A stretch of 47,617 nucleotides of DNA from the IMG/VR virus record IMGVR_UViG_3300048839_000532, positions 1 through 47,617 of that record. One strand, given 5' to 3'. This stretch comes from a virus. The translations under genes were made by a program, and so were the position numbers. The notes below the pieces were generated by a model. That model saw only the letters and a list, made by a program, of their open reading frames with translations, ran no database searches and was not told the origin of the DNA. Shown here piece after piece: positions 1-7,113 of the stretch; the stretch's first letter is position 1; each line of letters starts with the position of its first letter.

Positions 1-81
1 AAAGAACATCTAGGCATCCGACGCCGAGCGGAGCTGGTTAGGTTTATCCTCGGCGAGTACATAAGGGGCTGGGAAAAATGA
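1..81 (+). CDS. Ribbon-helix-helix protein, C-terminal fragment (cut by window start)
   Basis: This is the last 26 codons of the protein encoded in full at 47319-47501; the reading frame begins at base 1 with KEHLGIRRRAEL and stops at TGA 79-81. Residues visible here form the second helix of the RHH fold. The copy differs from the right-end copy by one residue (Trp instead of Arg in the last five). Its stop overlaps the ATG of the next gene (ATGA), so the two are translationally coupled. Confidence 0.8.
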   Translation, partial: KEHLGIRRRAELVRFILGEYIRGWEK

Positions 82-197
82 AAGCGCCAGGGAAACTTTC
101 AATAACCGACATCATGATTGCGGTCGTGGGTCGCGGCGTGCGCGTCAACGAATTCGGCATTACCGACGAGCTGGCTTTTGCTGGCGGAAGCCCGGTC
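1..197. repeat. Left copy of the terminal direct repeat (circular junction)
   Basis: Bases 1-197 match 47421-47617 except at position 70 (T here, C at 47490). The repeat lies inside two genes, so it most likely reflects assembly of a circular or circularly permuted genome rather than a functional long terminal repeat. The mismatch changes Trp (this copy) to Arg (right copy) in the ribbon-helix-helix protein and destroys a GGCC site. Confidence 0.9.
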
Positions 198-467
198 GAC
201 GACAAGGCGCGCCATCTATTGAAAGAGCTGATGCTGCAACAAAAGGCGGCGGAATTTGCTGTCGCCACTTCGCCTACAACCTGCAAGTGCGTTTACTGCA
301 TCGACAATGAAACGATGCTGCGCGTACACGAAGAAGAGCGAAACCGCGAGCAGGCTCTGCGCAGAACCAAGCTACAAGAAGAGATGGACGCGGCGTATAT
401 CAAAACAAAGAAAGGCAATCGGGGGAGTTGGATTTATGGTTCAGACGGAAAAGGACGAGAGATATGA
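78..467 (+). CDS. Hypothetical protein with a clustered-cysteine motif
   Basis: A 129-residue protein starting at ATG 78 inside the stop of the ribbon-helix-helix gene and ending in an ATGA overlap with the next gene. The middle carries CKCVYC, a compact cysteine cluster that could bind a metal, followed by a charged probably helical stretch (HEEERNREQALRR). I do not recognise the family. It sits at the head of a run of small coupled genes downstream of the replication operon, a usual place for host-takeover proteins. The first 120 bases are repeated at the right end of the window. Confidence 0.7.
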   Translation: MKAPGKLSITDIMIAVVGRGVRVNEFGITDELAFAGGSPVDDKARHLLKELMLQQKAAEFAVATSPTTCKCVYCIDNETMLRVHEEERNREQALRRTKLQEEMDAAYIKTKKGNRGSWIYGSDGKGREI

Positions 468-925
468 CCCCGATAAAACCTATTCTTGCGGCAAGCCTGT
501 TCGGTTTGTCGACCATCAACCTATTTCCTGCACTTGCGCAGACTGCGCCTTTACCCGGATTAACGCAGAACACAACGTTAAAATCAGACTCCCCACCCCT
601 CGCCGCACCTGCTGTGACGACAGAAGCTGCTCCCACTGTAAGTTCTGGGGGAAAGTCCAGCGCGAGCACTTCTCTTGCACAACAAAAACCTGCGGTAGAT
701 GCTCCCGGAAAGAATGCAAACCGCCCGCACCCAAAGGTGTACCTGTCCGGATGCGCCCAGACATTCAAGAGACGCTTCACCAGGTTGCTGAAGGACCCTT
801 GCGTGATTTTCTTCCCGATAGTCCACCCGCTAAGAGCCTCCAAATACGCGGAGGAACATGGCATCTCAGCAGCACTCGGGATTGGGACCATGGCAGCAAG
901 CTCGGTCGCGGCTGTCAGGAAATAG
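464..925 (+). CDS. Predicted exported protein with signal peptide
   Basis: Start ATG 464 overlaps the preceding stop. The N-terminus has a short charged part followed by a hydrophobic core and a plausible cleavage after ALA (FPALA/QTAP), so a Sec signal peptide is likely. The mature part is low-complexity (Pro/Ala/Ser/Thr rich) to about residue 90, then a more structured Cys-containing segment (YLSGCAQTFKRRF), and a hydrophobic, Ala-rich C-terminus. The architecture of signal peptide, disordered linker and small C-terminal part would suit a periplasmic or surface protein such as a superinfection factor; this is inference only. An in-frame upstream ATG at 428 lacks a good ribosome site and would bury the signal peptide. 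Confidence 0.6.
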   Translation: MTPIKPILAASLFGLSTINLFPALAQTAPLPGLTQNTTLKSDSPPLAAPAVTTEAAPTVSSGGKSSASTSLAQQKPAVDAPGKNANRPHPKVYLSGCAQTFKRRFTRLLKDPCVIFFPIVHPLRASKYAEEHGISAALGIGTMAASSVAAVRK

Positions 926-935
926 GGGAAATTTT

Positions 936-1220
936 ATGACAACTGAAAGCACCGTATATGGTGCATACAAGCCATCTACTGGTAAATGGCTGGCTTTTGC
1001 TGGTCATCAGGCTGGCATCAGCGACGCCACCAGGAACAAAGCCGCTCGGCTCCGAGCTAATCACGCACCGGGACACTGCCCGACCGGCGAATGCAAGGAT
1101 GTTGATTCGCCGTGGCACTTCACGGGTGTACGCTTGAACTTTTACGACATGCGTGACTTGGTTGAAAGAAACATGTTGCAGCTCAAAGGATATGTTTTGA
1201 TGGCGGTGCCAAAGCAATGA
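936..1220 (+). CDS. Small hypothetical protein
   Basis: The 94-residue product starts at ATG 936, preceded by GGGGAA at a good distance; a longer version from 858 would overlap the exported-protein gene heavily and has no clear ribosome site. The sequence is basic and contains CPTGECKDVDSPWHF, a possible Cys pair. No family recognised. It ends in an ATGA overlap with the next gene, so it belongs to the same coupled operon. Confidence 0.6.
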   Translation: MTTESTVYGAYKPSTGKWLAFAGHQAGISDATRNKAARLRANHAPGHCPTGECKDVDSPWHFTGVRLNFYDMRDLVERNMLQLKGYVLMAVPKQ

Positions 1221-1468
1221 CAAAACTCAGAAAGCTCGGCAATCCAAGCGAGGGCAGAAAAACCCGATTCCAAATGCAGTTACAGCGGCTGGCGATGCTG
1301 GGAATGTCCCGTAAAGTCGCTGAAGCGCCTATCATTGTCATGCCGAATGGCAAGCCCGCCAAAGATGCGGAAACAAACGCAGCTATTTATTATGGTATCG
1401 CCCTCGGTATCACTTGGGCGATGGGAGAGGAGAATTTACCGATGCAAAAATGGAGCGTACCGAGATGA
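1217..1468 (+). CDS. Small hypothetical basic protein
   Basis: An 83-residue protein with a strongly basic N-terminus (about 25 residues with many Lys/Arg) and a hydrophobic middle around IYYGIALGITWAMG, which may be a buried helix rather than a true membrane span. Start ATG 1217 overlaps the preceding stop and its own stop overlaps the next ATG. Family not recognised. Confidence 0.6.
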   Translation: MTKLRKLGNPSEGRKTRFQMQLQRLAMLGMSRKVAEAPIIVMPNGKPAKDAETNAAIYYGIALGITWAMGEENLPMQKWSVPR

Positions 1469-1743
1469 TGCTACGGAAGAATGAACAGGGAGAATGGATA
1501 ACCCACGAGATGCTGCGAGACCGCAATGCCGAGCGCGAGACTGTCGACCTGATTGGTGGCGCGTTCAATGGCGCCAAGGTCATCATCGAGAAAGGGGCTA
1601 TTGGGTTGAATATTCCGATAGCCAAGCTAGAAGATGAGGTCGATTACTGCGTCAACTTACAAGACTATCGGCGCGAGCACCCGACATCAAGCCGTTTCAT
1701 TCATTACGGTGGGAAATCGGTTATTGAAGATTGCCCAATTTGA
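1465..1743 (+). CDS. Small hypothetical protein
   Basis: A 92-residue product. I chose ATG 1465, which overlaps the previous stop as ATGA and has GGAG about 9 bases upstream; the frame is open further upstream to 1414 but that would give a longer overlap. It contains EWITHEMLRDRNAERETVDL and a C-terminal segment with HYGGKSVIEDC. No recognisable family. After it the operon has a 41-base gap with AAAGGAGAA in front of the next start. Confidence 0.6.
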   Translation: MMLRKNEQGEWITHEMLRDRNAERETVDLIGGAFNGAKVIIEKGAIGLNIPIAKLEDEVDYCVNLQDYRREHPTSSRFIHYGGKSVIEDCPI

Positions 1744-1784
1744 AACATAAAGACCCTTATCGGACGTAATTAAAGGAGAAGAAA

Positions 1785-2050
1785 ATGGCTAAATCGAAAA
1801 CACTTTCAACAAATACCAATCCTCGTTTTAAAATATAAAAAGCCACTGCTGGTGATGAGCACGGCGAAGTTAATGTTTTTTGCTTGAAATTGATGGCGCA
1901 GAACATGAGATTGCGCTGACAGACAAGGATGTAAACCAGCTAACAGACAAACTGGTGAAGGTTCGCTATCCGCATGGTGTGATTGAAAAACAACGCCCCG
2001 TGTCTGCACTTGAAACTATTGCGCGCGAGCGCAGAGACGCGAGGCAATAA
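1785..2050 (+). pseudogene. Broken small gene: in-frame stop plus poly-T frameshift
   Basis: ATG 1785 has an excellent ribosome site (AAAGGAGAA), but the frame stops after 17 codons at TAA 1836-1838. The same frame continues sensibly (KATAGDEHGEVNVF) to the T6 run at 1876-1881, after which the frame shifted by one reads LEIDGAEHEIALTDKDVNQL and on to the stop at 2048-2050. One extra T in the run would join the two parts as NVFLLEIDG. Two lesions in about 100 bases suggest decay; sequencing error at the homopolymer could explain only one of them. Confidence 0.6.
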
Positions 2051-2052
2051 CG

Positions 2053-2181
2053 ATGCCAGCGCAAAAGAAACCAGTCGAAATATCAAGATTGCTACAAGGG
2101 AGCGTCGACGCCCAGAAAGCCAGGAAGAAACTCATGCAGCCATCACCGCTCAATCAATACTATCACTACCAACAATATTAA
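2053..2181 (+). CDS. Small 42-residue protein
   Basis: ATG 2053 lies three bases after the broken gene's stop. The product is basic at the front (MPAQKKPVEISRLLQGSVDA) and Gln/Tyr rich at the end (NQYYHYQQY). It ends directly in TAAGGAGGCGCAATCGTG, so its stop codon is built into the ribosome site of the following gene. Function unknown; support is the position and coupling in a tightly packed operon. Confidence 0.5.
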   Translation: MPAQKKPVEISRLLQGSVDAQKARKKLMQPSPLNQYYHYQQY

Positions 2182-2193
2182 GGAGGCGCAATC

Positions 2194-2373
2194 GTGAATC
2201 GCTATCAAGTGCGTTTGAAGTACAGCGCGATTAGAACTTGGACCGTTGAAGCTGGTACGCAGAAAGAAGCGGAAGAGAAAGCGCGTGCGAATTTCAATCT
2301 GTATCTTCTACGACTCTGGAAGCGACAGGATAAATTGCGGACTCTCAGCGTGAGAAAGGAGGCGCAATCATGA
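2194..2373 (+). CDS. Small hypothetical protein, GTG start
   Basis: GTG 2194 follows a perfect GGAGG seven bases upstream; no ATG is available in this frame. The 59-residue product reads MNRYQVRLKYSAIRTWTVEA and is rich in charged helical residues (QKEAEEKARANF), resembling small phage proteins with a beta hairpin followed by a helix. It ends with KEAQS, residues encoded by the reused Shine-Dalgarno cassette of the next gene, and its TGA overlaps that gene's ATG. Confidence 0.65.
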   Translation: MNRYQVRLKYSAIRTWTVEAGTQKEAEEKARANFNLYLLRLWKRQDKLRTLSVRKEAQS

Positions 2374-2564
2374 ACTGTCGAACATGCGATAAGCGGCTGT
2401 TAAAACAGTACGAGCACGACTGGATACAGGTTAGCGAGCACCATTCATGGGCTACGCCGGACGGGCAATGCGGAAACATGATGCCGTTTTCCGCTGTGTT
2501 CTGCTCTTACAAGTGTGCGACACAAGTAATACTGGCACTCGCAGATAAGGAGGCGCAATCGTGA
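2370..2564 (+). CDS. Small zinc-binding-type protein
   Basis: A 64-residue product with CRTC at residues 3-6, a single Cys in the middle and CSYKC near residue 50, an arrangement expected for a small zinc-ribbon or treble-clef fold. ATG 2370 overlaps the preceding stop and is driven by the cassette GGAGGCGCAATC. It ends in KEAQS from the next copy of that cassette. Target unknown; such phage proteins often bind host enzymes or nucleic acid. Confidence 0.65.
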   Translation: MNCRTCDKRLLKQYEHDWIQVSEHHSWATPDGQCGNMMPFSAVFCSYKCATQVILALADKEAQS

Positions 2565-2869
2565 ATGTTCGTTTCCGAAACACGTTTGAAAAGCGATTTG
2601 AAGGCAAAGTCACCGTGCAAAAGATTTGCACCTATGCGTGCGTGCTGGGAGATGCTGGCTGGAATCTGGATGTATCTGCGCACTCAGACGGTATCAGCAT
2701 CGATACTGACGGTATCAGCATCGATACTGACGGTATCACAATCCATTTCGTCAAAACGTCTGACAAGAAGGAGACCATCACAGCAGAGCAAGAATTTCTT
2801 TTCAATGCTGATGTTGCGTTGGACATGATGAGACAGGACAAGGCAGAACGACGGAGGGCGCAATCGTGA
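2561..2869 (+). CDS. Hypothetical protein with internal DGISIDT repeats
   Basis: GTG 2561 is set by the repeated cassette; the product is 102 residues. Residues about 43-61 carry two exact DGISIDT repeats followed by a diverged third (DGITIHF), so a beta-hairpin segment has been locally amplified. The C-terminus is helical and charged (DVALDMMRQDKAERRRAQS), again ending in AQS from the downstream ribosome site. No family recognised. Confidence 0.6.
   Translation: MNVRFRNTFEKRFEGKVTVQKICTYACVLGDAGWNLDVSAHSDGISIDTDGISIDTDGITIHFVKTSDKKETITAEQEFLFNADVALDMMRQDKAERRRAQS
2687..2744 (+). repeat. 21-bp in-frame tandem repeat
   Basis: Two exact 21-bp units beginning GACGGTATCAGCATCGATAC at 2687 and 2708 are followed by a diverged partial unit from 2729. 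The unit is a multiple of three, so copy number can change without breaking the reading frame. Confidence 0.85.
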
Positions 2870-3171
2870 GCGAGAAAGTTACAATCAGAAAGAAATTCAA
2901 ATTCAAAGTCAGGCACACCTATGAGACCGAACATATCTGGGAGGATGAAAGTACGGTTGCAGCATTGGAGAATTTTGACAGAGCGTTGAGCGACGGCGAC
3001 TTAAGTTTTGGCGAGAAGCTTGAAAAGAATCACACTTCAGACGACATGCCGGAACCCGTTTGCAACAACTGTGGTGAAACGCCATCAGCGTTATTCAAAA
3101 TCAATTGCTGTCAGTCTCCTGACTATCCTCACACCGAAGAGGACATGAAAATGTTGGACGATGGCTGGTAA
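2866..3171 (+). CDS. Small hypothetical protein with Cys cluster
   Basis: GTG 2866 overlaps the stop of the gene before it and follows GGAGGGCGCAATC, a one-base variant of the cassette. The 101-residue product begins with a basic beta-rich part (KVTIRKKFKFKVRH), has an acidic helix, and then CNNCGETPSALFKINCC, a probable metal site of two Cys pairs. Last member of the cassette-coupled cluster. Family unknown. Confidence 0.6.
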   Translation: MSEKVTIRKKFKFKVRHTYETEHIWEDESTVAALENFDRALSDGDLSFGEKLEKNHTSDDMPEPVCNNCGETPSALFKINCCQSPDYPHTEEDMKMLDDGW

Positions 3172-3207
3172 CCAATGAAACATAACACTGATTAGCAGAC
3201 ACTCGTA

Positions 3208-3873
3208 ATGCCACCACCCAAAAACCCTATTTGCAAGAAGTGCGGCAACCTCCGGATGCCGATGGGCAATTGCCCGGCATGTGAGCGCATTCGCCAAAAA
3301 ACCAGAATCGAGCGCGCGGTCGCAAGGCAGCGCTCGCCTATCGCGTGGATGGAGGCAGAAAAGAAAGCCCGAGTACTCGCCAGGGAGCAAAAGCAAAAAC
3401 TCAAGCGCGCACTAAAACAGCCAAGCAAGGGCGATGCAGTCCAAGAGCAAAAATACAGGCGCGGTCAAATACTACTTGCGTTAGTTATAGACTGGATAGC
3501 AATGTTTATTGATTGCTATGAAAAGGACGAGACCGGCAGATGGTGGCGCAAGCCGGGCACAGACTTTCAATTGCAGGTGATGCTCACGGCGATGGAAATT
3601 GTTTTGCCGGAGTCAAAGCAGATATTCAAGAAGCGAAGGCAGACAAGAAAAGAGCGCGAAGCAAGTTCATTGCGTCACGCTTTCTTCACTGCGATGCTCG
3701 GCACTGCGCGCGGCTGGCACAAAACCGAATGGCAAATCAATGCCTTGCTTGAATCCGGTTCAATATCTCCCGAAGCTGCGAGATTGTTGCTTGCTGATTG
3801 CCATCAGCAAGTGCTGAAACGATTTGACTTTTATCCCTCAGTAGCGCTGCCAGGTCCTCATCAAAAGACATAG
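3208..3873 (+). CDS. Zinc-ribbon protein with basic helical middle
   Basis: A 221-residue protein. Residues 9-26 hold CKKCG and CPAC, a small zinc ribbon; residues 30-80 are very basic (KQKLKRALKQPSKG), as in nucleic-acid binding proteins; the rest looks alpha-helical and includes a hydrophobic segment (ILLALVIDWIAMFIDCY). The start ATG 3208 has only a weak ribosome site. It is the last rightward gene and its final 137 bases overlap, antisense, the 3' end of the SNF2-type helicase gene. Both reading frames look genuine, so the overlap may be real; function is unknown. Confidence 0.6.
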   Translation: MPPPKNPICKKCGNLRMPMGNCPACERIRQKTRIERAVARQRSPIAWMEAEKKARVLAREQKQKLKRALKQPSKGDAVQEQKYRRGQILLALVIDWIAMFIDCYEKDETGRWWRKPGTDFQLQVMLTAMEIVLPESKQIFKKRRQTRKEREASSLRHAFFTAMLGTARGWHKTEWQINALLESGSISPEAARLLLADCHQQVLKRFDFYPSVALPGPHQKT

Positions 3874-5944
3874 GCGCAATAGTATCGTATACGGTGACAT
3901 TGTCATTCTGTCCGATACGGTGGCATCTATCTTCGGCTTGTTGTTTTTTACCAGGAGTCCAAGGTTGCTCTACAAACAAAACTGTCGACGCCGCCGTCAA
4001 GGTGATACCTTCAGCCGCTGCCTCAAGCGAGCATACTATAACGCGGCATCCGGGGTCCGATTGAAACCGCGCTACATGCTCGGCGCGCACCGTGGCAGAG
4101 TCCGAGCCCATCACACTTGTAGCGCCCCATTGAGCCAAAGCGCCAAGCAGCTCTTGTTGGACTTCTATGTGATGCGCAAAGATTACGAGCTTTTGGTCGC
4201 CCTCCATAAAATCATTGACGAATGAGACGACCTCTTTGATTTTGCCTTGCGCGCAGAGCTTGCGCAAAACACCGATACCGACTAGCACCTTTGCCCGGGC
4301 GGCTTTTGCTGCGGCGATTTCTGCCGCCAATTGCGCGCGTGCTTCAATTTCTTCCGGAGTGCCGGCGTCCTCATCAACATCAATTGATTTGGTTTTCTCG
4401 GCGAGATAGGCAATCTCCCTGATGTACTTAACGAGGTCTTTTTCGGCTTTTGTATACTCGGCGCGATTTGCCAATTCCAACGACAGGGTTTCGTAGGTTT
4501 TTGGCGGCAGCTCGGTCAACACCTGGTCTTTTGTTCGACGGATGTAGCAAGTAGCGCGCAGTTTTGCGTTTAACTCTTCGAGATTCGATGCACCCGAGAA
4601 GTCCCAAGCCATCTTGCGCCCCGCGTTTTTCTGATGCGCATTTGTATAGCGCTGCAAAAATTTCCACTTGCCGCCGAATTCACTTAAGCGGTCCAGAATT
4701 TCCAATTGCGATGGCAGTTCGACGGGGCGATTAAGAATTGGGGTTCCAGTCAGCAAAGCGCGGTGCGGCACATTGCGGCTGATTTGATATGACGCCCTGG
4801 TCCTTTGCGCTTTGTCGTTTTTGAGATAATGCGACTCATCGCACACATAAACCTCAACACCCTCGGATGCTGCCTCGGCGAGCGGTGTGAGATTTACGTT
4901 TTTCTTCTTGTCATCAGCCCACCCGGCAGAATTCAGGTCGTAATTCACAACCAGAATGTTAGCCTTTGCCACTAAATCCGCCGGCGTTTTTGAATCGCAA
5001 ACAAGAACTAGCGTGATTGGGCACATGACACGAGCATGGGCGTATGGATATTCGGTGGCGACGTGATTGCCTTGCTGGTCGTAATGCTCGTACGAGTTTT
5101 TGCGAGGCGAGAAAAACATCTTTTGTGCACCCGGCAGGCAAGCCGCAGCCTCTTTACCCCAGTTCACCTTGACGGTAGCAGGGCAGTTGATTAGGGCTCG
5201 CTTGGCTCCCAAAAGGAAGATACCGCCCAGCGCTTGAATTGTTTTTCCAAGCCCCATGTCATCAGCAATCAGAACCCGGTCGTTTTTGAGCCAGTAATCA
5301 ACCCCGCCGTGCTGGAATGGTCTGGGCTCCTTGCCGAATCCGGTAAAGTCGAGCCGGACGCCGTCCTCAGCTCGTGAAAGTGTTGCGTTAGCGTGGGCTT
5401 TTGCAATAATTCCAGCGATTTGCTCGTAAGCGCCGGGTGCGAAATTGATGACCTTAGATAACTCAGCAGCTCCCTCGGCAGTCCCGATATTAAGGGGCGC
5501 GTGCCACATCTTTCGACCGTTATCGTCCTTAAAGCGTGCGCCAGGAATGAGCTTCTTGACTCGGTCCACGTCTGTTTGATTCCAGGGAAATTCGACAATA
5601 ATATTTCCCGATTCAATTGAAATCTGACGCGGTGAGGCAGGTTGAATGTTTGGTTTTGCAACCACCGGGCTTGTAGCGAGTTTGGCTCGAATGGCGTCCA
5701 TGTCGATTGGAGGCGGTGCGGGTGGTAGTACAGGCTTTTCGATTGCGTCATAGTTAATCCCGAATCTTGAAAGCTGCGATTTGTATTTGCGCAGCAGGTT
5801 GTAAACAGCCATCTCTTGGCGAGGGCTCCAATTCTCCGGCAGGCTTCGGATAAAACCGCCATCAAAGCGATTGAATCCGGAACCATCCTGGGCGCGCGCG
5901 CCATCGCAAACACCCAGTAAAGCGTTAACGGCTTGCTTTAGCAT
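3737..5944 (-). CDS. SNF2-family DNA helicase/translocase with HARP-like domain
   Basis: A 735-residue superfamily 2 ATPase. Residues about 115-165 resemble the HARP/annealing module of SMARCAL1-type enzymes (VDRVKKLIPGARFKDDNGRK). The ATPase core has motif I DMGLGKT at 229-235, motif II DESH at 369-372, LTGTPILNRP as motif III region, and a C-terminal helicase lobe with AAAEGITLTAA and RCHRIGQ. HARP-bearing enzymes reanneal or remodel forked DNA, so a role in phage replication-fork or recombination-intermediate processing is likely. Start ATG 5944 follows GGGAGAAATC and overlaps the gene upstream by 20 bases. It is the last gene of the leftward transcription unit and converges with the gene at 3208. 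Confidence 0.92.
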   Translation of the reverse strand: MLKQAVNALLGVCDGARAQDGSGFNRFDGGFIRSLPENWSPRQEMAVYNLLRKYKSQLSRFGINYDAIEKPVLPPAPPPIDMDAIRAKLATSPVVAKPNIQPASPRQISIESGNIIVEFPWNQTDVDRVKKLIPGARFKDDNGRKMWHAPLNIGTAEGAAELSKVINFAPGAYEQIAGIIAKAHANATLSRAEDGVRLDFTGFGKEPRPFQHGGVDYWLKNDRVLIADDMGLGKTIQALGGIFLLGAKRALINCPATVKVNWGKEAAACLPGAQKMFFSPRKNSYEHYDQQGNHVATEYPYAHARVMCPITLVLVCDSKTPADLVAKANILVVNYDLNSAGWADDKKKNVNLTPLAEAASEGVEVYVCDESHYLKNDKAQRTRASYQISRNVPHRALLTGTPILNRPVELPSQLEILDRLSEFGGKWKFLQRYTNAHQKNAGRKMAWDFSGASNLEELNAKLRATCYIRRTKDQVLTELPPKTYETLSLELANRAEYTKAEKDLVKYIREIAYLAEKTKSIDVDEDAGTPEEIEARAQLAAEIAAAKAARAKVLVGIGVLRKLCAQGKIKEVVSFVNDFMEGDQKLVIFAHHIEVQQELLGALAQWGATSVMGSDSATVRAEHVARFQSDPGCRVIVCSLEAAAEGITLTAASTVLFVEQPWTPGKKQQAEDRCHRIGQNDNVTVYDTIAPMSFDEDLAALLRDKSQIVSALADGNQQATISQLREILNRIQARH

Positions 5945-6158
5945 TAGATTTCTCCCGGTGTGTTTTGAGGTATTTGCGAATATTCAGCAACTCGGTCGCA
6001 AGCTCCAAAACTTGCCAGCGGTCTATTGATATACACTTGCCATTTTGCTCAATAATGAGCAGTTTGCGGTCTTCAAGCACTTTCAAGGTCAACCGTCCAG
6101 CGCTCTCTGTTGACTCGATTTGATGATTGAATATCTCCCGAAAAATATTTTTTGCCAT
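5925..6158 (-). CDS. Small hypothetical protein upstream of the SNF2 helicase
   Basis: A 77-residue product (MAKNIFREIFNHQIESTESA) with alternating beta-type and helical segments, ending in a basic tail. Its stop lies inside the start region of the helicase gene, so the two are probably translated together and may act together. Ribosome site AGAGG is present upstream of ATG 6158. Not a family I recognise. Confidence 0.6.
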   Translation of the reverse strand: MAKNIFREIFNHQIESTESAGRLTLKVLEDRKLLIIEQNGKCISIDRWQVLELATELLNIRKYLKTHREKSNAKASR

Positions 6159-6191
6159 TGGTCGTTTCTAGCCTCTCTGTTGAATGTTTTG

Positions 6192-6476
6192 TTAGTCCCA
6201 GGGGTTACTTTGAGGGTCCGGCACTTTTACGGGCTCTCGCGGCTTGCGGGGCGCCCGTACCGGCTTCGGCTTGCGAGTCTTTGGGGCTCGTTTTTCAGTC
6301 GGTCCCATCCTGACAGCGTGCAAAAACTCGTCAAGGGTCACGACGCCATCAGCCAGATTGAATGCTGCGTTGAGCACATACTCAGCGGTATAAGCCATCG
6401 AGCCGCCCCGTGGTGTGATTTGCTCAACCCGTTTGTGGATTTGCTCTTGAGGGTAGATGTCAAGTTTAAGTCTCAT
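6192..6476 (-). CDS. Small protein with basic Pro/Lys-rich tail
   Basis: The 94-residue product starts at ATG 6476, directly behind GGAGGCGCAAG, the same Shine-Dalgarno cassette seen on the plus strand at 2.2-2.9 kb. The N-terminal 60 residues look folded and helical (HKRVEQITPRGGSMAYTAEY), and the tail is a disordered basic segment with repeated KPR/PRKPREP motifs typical of nucleic-acid or protein docking tails. It overlaps the end of the gene before it. Function unknown. Confidence 0.65.
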   Translation of the reverse strand: MRLKLDIYPQEQIHKRVEQITPRGGSMAYTAEYVLNAAFNLADGVVTLDEFLHAVRMGPTEKRAPKTRKPKPVRAPRKPREPVKVPDPQSNPWD

Positions 6477-7113
6477 CTTGCGCCTCCACCCTGACTGGTT
6501 TGTAACCCTGCTCGGCGCAGATTCGCGCCAAAAGGTTGAAAGCCTCGTCCGGTGTTGCGGCGCTTTCAACCGCGCAATTCTGTAACTCTAATTGAGCCAA
6601 GACGGCGGACTCTTTACGTGCGGCTTGCTCTGGCGATGGTTTCCAGGACTCCTGTTCGGCAAGCCATTTGTCAAAGCCATCATCTGCGGCGTCCTCTTCC
6701 CGCTCTTGTTTCCAGCGCTTGTACTCTTGGGTTTCCCTGTATTGAGCCAAGCGGAATTTTGAGCCTAGATTGTCATTGGTAGCTGATTGTGCCACGAATT
6801 CTAACTGCCCTGGATAGCGCATCACAAAGCACATTGCCCAGTCTAACGCTTGGTCGTAGGTTTTGATTGCTTGCGCGACGTTCCATGCTTCGGCGAGCTT
6901 GAATGATTCCCAGCGGCGGGTCAGATTGCCCACTTTGCGATGCTGCCACATCTGGGTGTTTTCTTCTTGTAATCCGTAGCCAATATTCACAAGTTTTTCA
7001 AGACAGCCAGCAGTTGCGCAATGCTGCCACCCCTCTTGTTTTCTTAATTCCAGCTCGGCAGCAGCAAGCGCGAACACAAAGCGGCGTCCGTTGATTTGTC
7101 GTTTGTTTTTCAT
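6466..7113 (-). CDS. Duplicated-module protein, long form (MKNKRQINGRR family)
   Basis: A 215-residue soluble, helical, charged protein. Its first 45 residues (MKNKRQINGRRFVFALAAAE) are nearly identical to those of the gene at 7667-7885, showing that the two are copies of one gene; from about residue 50 they diverge, because the other copy continues into a zinc ribbon. The middle is rich in Trp/Arg/Glu, and the C-terminus ends VEAQDET, where the next gene's ribosome site is embedded. ATG 7113 overlaps the stop of the repeat protein before it. Function unknown. Confidence 0.65.
   Translation of the reverse strand: MKNKRQINGRRFVFALAAAELELRKQEGWQHCATAGCLEKLVNIGYGLQEENTQMWQHRKVGNLTRRWESFKLAEAWNVAQAIKTYDQALDWAMCFVMRYPGQLEFVAQSATNDNLGSKFRLAQYRETQEYKRWKQEREEDAADDGFDKWLAEQESWKPSPEQAARKESAVLAQLELQNCAVESAATPDEAFNLLARICAEQGYKPVRVEAQDET

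Noticed and set aside
1983-2234. An 83-codon frame over the broken gene and the two small genes after it.
   Set aside because: It conflicts with frames supported by repeated ribosome-site cassettes and its product is low-complexity Arg/Ser.
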